From NCBI GenBank assembly GCA_934183045.1, contig CAKPRW010000008.1:1-30390 (forward strand): a DNA stretch of 30,390 nucleotides. Reading direction: 5' to 3'. Positions 8,295 through 14,498 of this stretch are shown piece by piece. The notes under the pieces were generated by a model, which was given only the letters and a program-made list of their open reading frames with translations, searched no databases and had not been told where the DNA came from. This DNA comes from an uncultured Clostridia bacterium (GTDB lineage Bacteria > Bacillota > Clostridia > TANB77 > CAG-508). The first letter of the stretch is position 1. Every line of letters begins with the position of its first letter. A program made the position numbers and the translations under genes.

Positions 8295-9128
8295 TTATTT
8301 TTCTAATTCATCACTTAGGTACATATTTATTAAATTTTCCATATTTCCGATTTTTGTAGTTAAATAATCACAAATATTTCTTAAATCAGCAGAATTAAGA
8401 TCGTTAATAATTGGTGATATAGTTTGAATACATCCTGGACAGTATTCCTGGAAATTTAGTAACTGTATATAATTAGTTAATAAATCTTTTTGATTTAACT
8501 TTCCAGATGCAATATATTGATTGATGTCTTTTAATATTTGCTTAATTATAGATTGGGCTGGAATTAAAATAGATGCCATTTTATAACGCATATAAAGTTG
8601 TTTAAATTCATTTAAAAAAATACGTTTATTTTGAGAAGCAGTTATTTTGCCTTCATACATCAATACATCCATATTTTTATTTGAATGTAGACCAGCTAAA
8701 TAATTATTTATATATTTTAAGCCTGGGATCTTAAATAGTAATGGTGGTAAATTATTAATAAATAGAAATTCTTGTTTGTCCATTAAATAGACATTTTTTA
8801 TTCTATTTTCAGTTGAAAGTGCTGTATAGAATTTATCAGAATTGAATATAGTGATACTCACATCATCTTTTGATATAGCTTCACTTGTATATAATAAAGC
8901 TAATTCATTATTTCCTAAATCACGGTATAATTCAGTATTACCATTAGTGAAATCGTATAATTGTATAATACTATCGTTAGAATGACTAAATACACATTCA
9001 TTTTCGTTATAATGTTCATCGTCATCAGGGGTATTATCATCATATTCTATCATATCTCCAAATATTTCATTTTTATGAAAAGTATAAAAGCTATAATTGT
9101 TTTTGGTATTTTCATTAATTTTTTTCAT
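8295..9128 (-). CDS. Unrecognised 277-aa soluble protein
   Basis: Not recognised. The frame is open for 277 codons from an ATG with only a weak GGAT ribosome site. The protein has no signal peptide or membrane segment. Residues 28-45 are rich in Asp, Glu and Asn. The middle (about 75-160) has alternating hydrophobic and polar stretches consistent with a beta-rich domain, for example LALLYTSEAI and DVLMYEGKITA. The C-terminal third is helical and includes a CPGC pair near residue 228 that could bind metal or form a disulphide. The layout, beta domain then helices, loosely recalls cyclic-nucleotide-binding-type sensors, but no defining motif is visible. It sits tightly between serS (22 bases) and engB (30 bases), so it is co-expressed with translation genes. 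Confidence 0.8.
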   Translation of the reverse strand: MKKINENTKNNYSFYTFHKNEIFGDMIEYDDNTPDDDEHYNENECVFSHSNDSIIQLYDFTNGNTELYRDLGNNELALLYTSEAISKDDVSITIFNSDKFYTALSTENRIKNVYLMDKQEFLFINNLPPLLFKIPGLKYINNYLAGLHSNKNMDVLMYEGKITASQNKRIFLNEFKQLYMRYKMASILIPAQSIIKQILKDINQYIASGKLNQKDLLTNYIQLLNFQEYCPGCIQTISPIINDLNSADLRNICDYLTTKIGNMENLINMYLSDELEK

Positions 9129-9150
9129 ATTTTAACATCCTTTTATAAAT

Positions 9151-10434
9151 TTATTTAATTACAATTTTTTCTGTTCCACCCATATATGGTCTTAAAACTT
9201 CTGGAATAATTACACTTCCATCTGGTTGATAGTTATTTTCTATTATTGAAATTAACATACGAGGAGGGGCAACAACTGTATTATTTAATGTATGAGCAAA
9301 ATAATTTCCATTTTCACCTTTAATACGGATTCCAAGTCTTCTTGCTTGAGCATCTGTAAGATTAGAACAACTTCCTACTTCAAAATATTTTTGTTGTCTA
9401 GGAGACCAAGCTTCTACATCACAAGATTTAGCTTTTAAATCTGCTAAATCACCACTACAACATTCTAAAGTTCTTACAGGGATATTCATACTTCTAAAAA
9501 ATTCTACTGTATAAGCCCACATTTTGTTATACCATTCCCAAGAATCTTCTGGTTCACAAACAACGATCATTTCTTGTTTTTCAAATTGATGTATTCTATA
9601 AATTCCACGCTCTTCAATTCCATGAGCACCTTTTTCTTTTCTAAAACATGGAGAGTAAGATGTCATTGTATATGGCATATTTTCTTTTTTTAGAATTTGA
9701 TCTTTAAATTTTCCAATCATAGAATGTTCACTAGTTCCAATTAAATAAAGATCTTCACCTTCGATTTTATACATCATTGCATCCATTTCTTCAAAGCTCA
9801 TAACTCCTGTTACAACATCACTACGAATCATATAAGGTGGAATACAATAAGTAAAACCTTTATTGATCATAAAATCTCTTGCATATGTTAATACTGCTGA
9901 GTGTAATCTTGCAACGTCTCCCATCAAATAGTAAAAACCTTGTCCAGCTACACGTCTAGCACTGTCAAGATCAAGACCACCTAAAGCTTCTAAAATTTCA
10001 CCATGAAATGGTATTTCATAATCTGGAACGATAGGATCGCCAAATTTTTCTATTTCTACGTTTTCATTATCATCTTTACCGATTGGAACTGATTCATGAA
10101 TAATATTTGGGATTTTCATCATTTTTTCATTTATTTCTTCTGCATATTTAGATTCTAAAGCCTCATTTTTAGTTAATTCTTCATTTATTTTTGCAACTTG
10201 ACTTTTTATTTCTTCTGCTTCTTCTTTTTTCCCAGATTTCATCAATTCGCCTATTTGAGCACTTAATGATTTTCTTTGAGATCTTAAATTGTCACCATTT
10301 AATTTAACTTCTCTGTTTTTTTTATCTAATTCAATAACTTCGTCAACAAGAGAAAGTTTATGATCTTGAAATTTTTTCTTGATATTATCTTTTACCTTTT
10401 CAGGATTTTCTCTTAGAAATTTAATGTCTAACAT
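9151..10434 (-). CDS. serS: Seryl-tRNA synthetase
   Basis: Class II synthetase charging tRNA-Ser with serine. The 427-aa protein starts MLDIKFLRENPEKVKDNI, the family N-terminus, followed by the long coiled-coil arm (about 30-100) that grips the tRNA. The catalytic domain has motif 2 (FRKEKGAHGIEERGIYRIHQFEK) shown by FRKEKG and RIHQFEK, and motif 3 by HTLNNTVVAPPRML. It ends VLRPYMGGTEKIVIK. Motif 3 differs from the usual HTLNGSGLAxxR but keeps the class II arginine. GGAGGT lies before ATG. No T-box leader is visible in the roughly 95-base untranslated region. A promoter lies at 10533-10561. It heads the unit serS - orphan - engB. Confidence 0.96.
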   Translation of the reverse strand: MLDIKFLRENPEKVKDNIKKKFQDHKLSLVDEVIELDKKNREVKLNGDNLRSQRKSLSAQIGELMKSGKKEEAEEIKSQVAKINEELTKNEALESKYAEEINEKMMKIPNIIHESVPIGKDDNENVEIEKFGDPIVPDYEIPFHGEILEALGGLDLDSARRVAGQGFYYLMGDVARLHSAVLTYARDFMINKGFTYCIPPYMIRSDVVTGVMSFEEMDAMMYKIEGEDLYLIGTSEHSMIGKFKDQILKKENMPYTMTSYSPCFRKEKGAHGIEERGIYRIHQFEKQEMIVVCEPEDSWEWYNKMWAYTVEFFRSMNIPVRTLECCSGDLADLKAKSCDVEAWSPRQQKYFEVGSCSNLTDAQARRLGIRIKGENGNYFAHTLNNTVVAPPRMLISIIENNYQPDGSVIIPEVLRPYMGGTEKIVIK

Positions 10435-10532
10435 ATTTTTATTACCTCCATATTTTTTAACTATTAAAGTTTAATAAATTTTATATTAATTATAAGATTA
10501 TAATAAATTTGTATCTTAAAAAATATGATGAC

Positions 10533-10561
10533 ATTATATAACATTTTTGAAGGAATATCAA
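10533..10561 (-). promoter_or_regulatory. Sigma-A promoter for serS
   Basis: On the minus strand, TTGATA (10561-10556) and TATAAT (10538-10533) are 17 bases apart. This would give a leader of about 95 bases before serS. It stands back to back with the promoter at 10578-10606. Confidence 0.7.
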
Positions 10562-10577
10562 GGAAAAAACGCTGGAT

Positions 10578-10606
10578 TTGAAAAATAACATAATATATAG
10601 TATAAT
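10578..10606 (+). promoter_or_regulatory. Sigma-A promoter for the 95-aa gene
   Basis: TTGAAA (10578-10583) and TATAAT (10601-10606) are 17 bases apart, 38 bases before the 95-aa gene. Only 16 bases separate it from the divergent serS promoter. Confidence 0.75.
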
Positions 10607-10644
10607 ATAATAGGAACAAGTTAATTGCATCAAAGGAGGAAATT

Positions 10645-10932
10645 ATGGCAAAACATCAAAAAAGTTCAAGGCGGACAACATCGAGAAAGAGAGCATTGCA
10701 AAACGAATGTGAATTCGTAGTCTCATATGACAAAAGCACAAAAAGGTGTAAGGTTTCTAACAATAAAATACCTGTCGTAGAGCAGGAAGAGGTAGAAAGA
10801 GTAAACATCAATTTGGCAGAGTCGAGAGTAAGTATGGTGACTACGACAGGAATGTTAATGACATACGATTTAGAAAGCGGAAATCAAATTGCTCGGAGTA
10901 AATATGTCGGCAATAACCTCATGGAGTGCTAG
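10645..10932 (+). CDS. Unrecognised 95-aa protein with basic N-terminus
   Basis: Not recognised. It is likely to be real: it has a consensus promoter, a strong AGGAGG ribosome site before ATG and a strong terminator directly after. The first 18 residues are very basic (KHQKSSRRTTSRKRALQ), as in nucleic-acid- or ribosome-binding tails. The rest alternates short beta-like strands (FVVSYDKS, VNINLAESRVSMVTTT, MLMTYDLES). There is no membrane segment. A cysteine ends the chain (LMEC). Codon choice is unlike its neighbours: codons such as TCG, GTC, ACG, CGG and TAC are common and sampled 60-base stretches reach 38-40% G+C. Selection for high expression or transfer could explain this. It is transcribed alone. 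Confidence 0.75.
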   Translation: MAKHQKSSRRTTSRKRALQNECEFVVSYDKSTKRCKVSNNKIPVVEQEEVERVNINLAESRVSMVTTTGMLMTYDLESGNQIARSKYVGNNLMEC

Positions 10933-10955
10933 ATGATCAAGTCATAAGATTCCGG

Positions 10956-10997
10956 CAATACCCAACGTAATTTGTTGGGTATTGTTATTTTTTTTAT
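10956..10997 (+). terminator. Strong terminator after the 95-aa gene
   Basis: Perfect 11-bp arms CAATACCCAAC (10956-10966) and GTTGGGTATTG (10974-10984) with a 7-base loop, followed by a T-rich run to 10997. Confidence 0.92.
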
Positions 10998-11056
10998 AGG
11001 GGTTTTAAATTTAAAAATAATATGTTATAGTATATAAAAAAGAAAGGGGTATAAAA

Positions 11057-11911
11057 ATGGAGAAAAAAGAAGAAGTAAATCAAAATGTAGAAAAGAAAGA
11101 GACAAAAACAAAGGCTGAAGTTAAGAAAAATGAAGAGGTAAAAGACGTAAATAAAAAAGATGAGGGAAAGAAAGCAGAAGTAAAAAAGGAAAGTGTTAAA
11201 ACAGAATCAAAACCAAAGTCAAACACAAAAAAAGAAAATACAAAAACTTCAAGTAATAAAGCTACATCAAAAAGCAAAGACAAGAAAGAAAATAAGAAAT
11301 CAAAAACTAAAGTTATAGTAGCTGTAATAGTAGCAATAGTAATAATAGCATTAGTTGCATGTGGAGGATATTTCTTAACATTAAATGCTGCTAAAACAAG
11401 TGCATTAAAGGAAATAGACACAGCATTTACAGCGTTAAAATCAGGAGATGAAGAATTAATAAAACAATATTTAGGTGAAGAATCAGCAGAAGAAGTAACA
11501 GGAGATAACAGTGATGAAAATGGAAAAGAAATGGCTAAAATAATGTTAAATCATCTAAACTATGAAGTTGTTTCAACAGATGCAAGTTTAAATGAATGTA
11601 CAGTAAAATTAAATGTTAGTAATAAAGATTTAAAAACAGTATTTGGAAATTATATGAAAAAAGCATTTTCATTAGCATTTTCACAAGCATTTGGTAAAAT
11701 GACAGAAGATGAAATGAATACACAATTACAACAATATTTCCAAGAACAATATGAATCTGAAGATGTAGAAACAATATCAAATGAAATTACAGTAACAATG
11801 AAAAAAGAAGACGGAAAATGGAAAATGAATGCTGACGAAAATGAAGTAATAAATGCTGTTTTACCAGGATATAAAGATGTAATGGAATCTTTAAGCAGTA
11901 TGCAAGATTAG
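11057..11911 (+). CDS. Lysine-rich single-pass membrane protein
   Basis: Not assigned to a named family. The 284-aa protein has three parts. Residues 1-83 are Lys/Glu/Ser/Thr-rich, low complexity and presumably cytoplasmic and disordered. A membrane helix at about 84-110 includes VIVAVIVAIVIIALVACGGYF. The C-terminal domain of about 170 residues would be outside the cell. This domain starts with KEIDTAFTALKSGDEELIKQYL and ends with a beta-strand pair ITVTMKKEDGKWKM. This pattern resembles NTF2-like domains (DUF4878/DUF5105 type) of Firmicutes surface proteins, which is an inference. A cysteine follows the membrane helix core, but the context is not a lipobox. AAAGGGG precedes ATG. A weak TATAGT lies at 11026. 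The cation exchanger-like gene follows 57 bases later and may be co-transcribed. Confidence 0.8.
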   Translation: MEKKEEVNQNVEKKETKTKAEVKKNEEVKDVNKKDEGKKAEVKKESVKTESKPKSNTKKENTKTSSNKATSKSKDKKENKKSKTKVIVAVIVAIVIIALVACGGYFLTLNAAKTSALKEIDTAFTALKSGDEELIKQYLGEESAEEVTGDNSDENGKEMAKIMLNHLNYEVVSTDASLNECTVKLNVSNKDLKTVFGNYMKKAFSLAFSQAFGKMTEDEMNTQLQQYFQEQYESEDVETISNEITVTMKKEDGKWKMNADENEVINAVLPGYKDVMESLSSMQD

Positions 11912-11968
11912 ATTTAATATAGGTTTAAAAATAATAAACCAGGGTAAACTATAAAAAAGGAGAACAAT

Positions 11969-12826
11969 ATGTTTGTAGAAGTAATTAAATTTATAGTTTA
12001 TTCTGGTTTAATTGTTTTAATTTCTAAATATATATTAGTATCAACTCTAAGAAAGTTAGCTGAAAGTTTAAATTTAAAACCAAAAACAGTAGGAGATGTT
12101 GCTGGTTATGCTACATCTATGCCAGAATTATTAACAATAGGTGCGTCAAGTCTTAATGGATTAATTAATGCAAGTATAATAAACGTAGTAAGTTCTAATG
12201 TTATAAACTTAATTCAATATTTAACAGCTATTTTTTTAAATAAAAATCAAAAAGCATTAAAAAATAAAGCTATAAAGGTAGATATTGTACTAGTAATAAT
12301 TACTATCATTATTCCAATTATATTAATATACTTGAATATAGAAGTAAATATATCAATAGTTCCTATTTTTATAATTTTATATATATTATTTAGAATCATA
12401 AACAATAATGTTCATAAATTATATTTGAAAAAAGAAGATCAGATATTAGAAATGCAAATAGAGGAAGAGGAAAAATGGGAGAAAAATAACAAAAAGAAAA
12501 CTGCTAAATATATAGTATATTTATTATTTACTGGCATTTTACTATTTATAGTTGGAGATGCACTAGGAAATACATTAGAAAGTTTGTGCAATAGATTTGG
12601 AATTTCTCAGACAATTATAGGCATATTATTAGGATTTATGACTAGTTTACCAGAGTTAATAACATTTTTTGAATCACAAAGACATTATAAGAAAAAACAA
12701 GATGACAATCTTTTAGGAGTAATTGAAGCTACTAATAATTTATTGACGTCTAATATATTGAATTTGTTTGTAATACAGTCAATAGGAATTATCATTTATA
12801 TAACATTTATGGCATTTTACGCTTAA
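11969..12826 (+). CDS. Cation/Ca2+ exchanger-like membrane protein (CaCA type)
   Basis: Integral membrane protein of 285 aa with about nine hydrophobic segments in two halves, separated by a charged cytoplasmic stretch (about residues 150-185). Each half carries a copy of the alpha-repeat of the calcium/cation antiporter superfamily: GYATSMPELLTIGASSLNG with SSNVINL in the first, and GFMTSLPELITFFESQ with TSNILNL in the second. The S-x-P-E and S-N-x-x-N residues are the ion-coordinating positions known in this family. Members exchange Ca2+ or other cations for Na+ or H+; the ion here cannot be read from sequence. It is shorter than the usual 310-330 aa and divergent. AAAAGGAG precedes ATG. 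Confidence 0.75.
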   Translation: MFVEVIKFIVYSGLIVLISKYILVSTLRKLAESLNLKPKTVGDVAGYATSMPELLTIGASSLNGLINASIINVVSSNVINLIQYLTAIFLNKNQKALKNKAIKVDIVLVIITIIIPIILIYLNIEVNISIVPIFIILYILFRIINNNVHKLYLKKEDQILEMQIEEEEKWEKNNKKKTAKYIVYLLFTGILLFIVGDALGNTLESLCNRFGISQTIIGILLGFMTSLPELITFFESQRHYKKKQDDNLLGVIEATNNLLTSNILNLFVIQSIGIIIYITFMAFYA

Positions 12827-12859
12827 AATTTAAAGTTGAGCTAAAATGCTTAATTTAAT
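12812..12859 (+). terminator. Possible terminator overlapping the end of the exchanger gene
   Basis: GCATTTTA (12812-12819) and GCT pair with AGC and TAAAATGC (12839-12849), with one bulged C, followed by a T-rich stretch. The 5' arm lies within the final codons of the exchanger gene. The loop is A+T-only and the T-run is broken, so strength is uncertain. Confidence 0.45.
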
Positions 12860-12883
12860 ATAGAAAAAAATAAAGTAAAAAAC

Positions 12884-12913
12884 TTGACATGTAGCAAATA
12901 ATTGTGGTAAAAT
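12884..12913 (+). promoter_or_regulatory. Sigma-A promoter for infC-rpmI-rplT
   Basis: TTGACA (12884-12889) and TAAAAT (12908-12913) are 18 bases apart. Transcripts starting just after would include the whole leader that controls infC. Confidence 0.8.
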
Positions 12914-12919
12914 AATATC

Positions 12920-13048
12920 TGTTACAAGAAGAAGTCAAAACTTCTCACCTTATCTAATTAAAGAAAAAGGTTAGAAATTCAATAATATTAGCATGTTTTT
13001 TGCTACTTTTATATTGACAATTGACTTGTAACAAAAGTCAATTTTTTT
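12920..13048 (+). promoter_or_regulatory. infC leader with terminator/antiterminator (L20-leader type)
   Basis: A terminator, AATTGACTT (13019-13027) with AAGTCAATT (13035-13043) and seven T (13042-13048), sits directly before the infC ribosome site. At the other end, TGTTACAAG (12920-12928) is exactly complementary to CTTGTAACA (13025-13033), which covers the terminator's 5' arm and loop. The two pairings exclude each other. Between them, AGAAGT/ACTTCT (12930-12945) and ACCTT/AAGGT form smaller hairpins. In Bacillus the infC-rpmI-rplT operon is known to be controlled by ribosomal protein L20 binding such a leader; the same logic is inferred here. Confidence 0.75.
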
Positions 13049-13064
13049 ATTGGAGGTGTTTTAT

Positions 13065-13577
13065 ATAAAACAAGAATTACCAACAAACAGACAAATAAGA
13101 GCGAAAGAAGTTCAATTAATAGGAGAAAATGGAGAAAAAGTAGGTGTGATATCTTTTGAATCAGCATTAGAAAAAGCCGAAGAGAAAAATTTAGATTTAG
13201 TTTTAGTTTCTCCAAATGGAAAACCACCAGTTTGTAAAATAATGAACTATGGAAAATACAAATTTGAACAAGCAAAAAAAGAAAAAGAAGCAAAGAAAAA
13301 ACAAAAAATATTAGAAGTAAAAGAAATAAGAGTTACTCCTAATATTGAGGAACACGATTTTAGCTTCAAAGCAAAAAATGCTAGAAAGTTTCTAGAAGAT
13401 GGAAACAAAGTAAAAATAACAGTTAGATTTAGAGGAAGAGAAGTTAATAATTCAAAAGCTGGAGAAGCAGTACTTAATAAATTTATAGAAGCTTTAGAAG
13501 AAGTTTCAGTGGTTGAAAAGAAGCCTAAATTAGAAGGCAGAAACATGTTTACAATTTTAGCAAAGAAAAATGCTTAA
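13065..13577 (+). CDS. infC: Translation initiation factor IF-3, apparent AUA start
   Basis: IF-3 binds the 30S subunit, keeps it apart from 50S and rejects wrong start codons. The protein is 170 aa from the proposed start. The N-terminal domain has KQELPTNRQIRAKEVQLIG and the linker FEQAKKEKEAKKKQK. The C-terminal domain has EVKEIRVTPNIEEHDF and KVKITVRFRGRE. No ATG is available at the expected place. ATA at 13065-13067 lies 8 bases after GGAGG and gives exactly the family N-terminus (x-KQELP). The alternative TTG at 13050 is immediately before the ribosome site with none of its own, and GTG at 13056 is inside that site. Non-canonical starts on infC (AUU in E. coli) allow IF-3 to repress its own translation. 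The gene leads the infC-rpmI-rplT operon. Confidence 0.95.
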   Translation: MKQELPTNRQIRAKEVQLIGENGEKVGVISFESALEKAEEKNLDLVLVSPNGKPPVCKIMNYGKYKFEQAKKEKEAKKKQKILEVKEIRVTPNIEEHDFSFKAKNARKFLEDGNKVKITVRFRGREVNNSKAGEAVLNKFIEALEEVSVVEKKPKLEGRNMFTILAKKNA

Positions 13578-13612
13578 ATTAATATAAAACAAAACGAAAG
13601 GAGCGATGGCAT

Positions 13613-13816
13613 ATGCCAAAATTAAAAACAAATAGAGCAGCTAATAAAAGATATGGATTAACAGCAAATGGAAAAGTAAAAAGAACAAAATCAAATAGAA
13701 GACACTTATTAGCAAATAAAACAAAGAGACAAAAGAAATCAGGAAAAATTCAAAACGGATATGCAGACAAAAGTTGTGAAAAAACAATTAAAAAATTACT
13801 ACCATATGGTGGATAA
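13613..13816 (+). CDS. rpmI: Large-subunit ribosomal protein bL35
   Basis: Small basic protein of the 50S subunit. The 67-aa sequence begins PKLKTNRAANKRYGLTANGK and has the family hallmark RRHLLANKTKRQKK, ending in LPYGG. Length is normal. GAAAGGAG lies before ATG at 13613. It is the middle gene of infC-rpmI-rplT, 35 bases after infC and 43 before rplT, so it falls under the upstream leader. Confidence 0.97.
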   Translation: MPKLKTNRAANKRYGLTANGKVKRTKSNRRHLLANKTKRQKKSGKIQNGYADKSCEKTIKKLLPYGG

Positions 13817-13859
13817 TAAATAGAAATTAGACAAAAAAGTTAAGGAAGGTGAATAAAAA

Positions 13860-14210
13860 ATGGCAAGAGTAAAAACAGCAAGAACAACAAGAGCAAGACA
13901 TAAAAAAATATTAAAACAAGCTAAAGGATATTATGGAGCAAAACATTATAGATTTAGAAATGCAAACCAAGCAGTAATGAAATCTTTATCTTACGCATAT
14001 GTAGGAAGAAAAGATAAAAAAAGTAATTTCAGAAAATTATGGATAGCAAGAATCAATGCTGCAGCTAGAATGAACGGAATTACATACAGCAAAATGATAG
14101 CAGGTCTAAAAAAAGCTAATGTTACAATAAACAGAAAAATGTTAGCAGAAATCGCTGTAAATGATCCAAAAGCTTTTACAGAAATCGCTGAAATAGCAAA
14201 AAAAGCATAA
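13860..14210 (+). CDS. rplT: Large-subunit ribosomal protein bL20
   Basis: Early-assembly protein of the 50S subunit that binds 23S rRNA. In Bacillus it also represses this operon by binding the leader. The 116-aa sequence shows the basic N-terminal tail (ARVKTARTTRARHKKILKQA), KGYYGAKHYRFRNANQAV, WIARINAAARMNGITYSKMI and NRKMLAEIAVNDPKAF, all family hallmarks. AAGGTG precedes ATG. Last gene of the operon, followed by a terminator. Confidence 0.97.
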   Translation: MARVKTARTTRARHKKILKQAKGYYGAKHYRFRNANQAVMKSLSYAYVGRKDKKSNFRKLWIARINAAARMNGITYSKMIAGLKKANVTINRKMLAEIAVNDPKAFTEIAEIAKKA

Positions 14211-14219
14211 ATAAATTAA

Positions 14220-14259
14220 CACTTTTAAATTACTAGATTTAAGAGTGTTTTTTATTTTT
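14220..14259 (+). terminator. Terminator after rplT
   Basis: CACTTTTAAAT (14220-14230) pairs with ATTTAAGAGTG (14237-14247), one G-U pair, 6-base loop, followed by a T-rich run to 14259. Confidence 0.85.
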
Positions 14260-14294
14260 ATAAGTATTTTAATTACAAAAAATGTCAAAAAAAC

Positions 14295-14323
14295 TTGACT
14301 TATGAAAAAAATGACTATATAAT
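14295..14323 (+). promoter_or_regulatory. Strong sigma-A promoter before the folded leader
   Basis: TTGACT (14295-14300) and TATAAT (14318-14323) are 17 bases apart, a near-perfect promoter. It starts a transcript carrying a leader of about 170 bases before the GHKL ATPase gene. Confidence 0.85.
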
Positions 14324-14340
14324 GATAACGATGATTGGGT

Positions 14341-14471
14341 ATAGCACCTTGTCTCATAAGTTCAGTTAAATATTAATTAAAAAGTAAAACTCGCTTTGTA
14401 TAAGTGAGAAGTTTTGCTTATTGTAATGGAACTTATGAATGGGGTCTATCTAATTAAAGATAGACTTTTTT
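14341..14471 (+). promoter_or_regulatory. Folded leader RNA with terminator, unknown class
   Basis: CATAAGTTC (14355-14363) pairs exactly with GAACTTATG (14429-14437). Inside, a long hairpin at 14382-14419 is built from AAGTAAAA/TTTTGCTT and CTCGCTT/AAGTGAG. The two helices are joined by an open, A+T-rich bubble. Downstream, GTCTATCT (14444-14451) pairs with AGATAGAC (14458-14465) and is followed by six T, a typical terminator. ATAG-C-ACC (14341-14348) can instead pair with GGTCTAT (14443-14449), which would break the terminator. This is the layout of a riboswitch or attenuator. No known riboswitch core or T-box sequence was recognised. It could also be an independent small RNA; the helix-bubble-helix shape recalls 6S RNA, but no sequence match is claimed. 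Confidence 0.65.
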
Positions 14472-14498
14472 ATTTTATATTTAGAAGGAGGTTTCATT

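Noticed and set aside
10435..10532. T-box leader for serS
   Set aside because: The untranslated region is only about 95 bases and lacks the T-box sequence, specifier stem and terminator.
11080..11421. Minus-strand 113-codon frame
   Set aside because: Antisense shadow of the lysine-rich head of the membrane protein on the plus strand.
13050..13064. TTG start for infC at 13050
   Set aside because: It lies at the end of the terminator T-run directly before the GGAGG site, has no ribosome site of its own, and adds residues not seen in IF-3.
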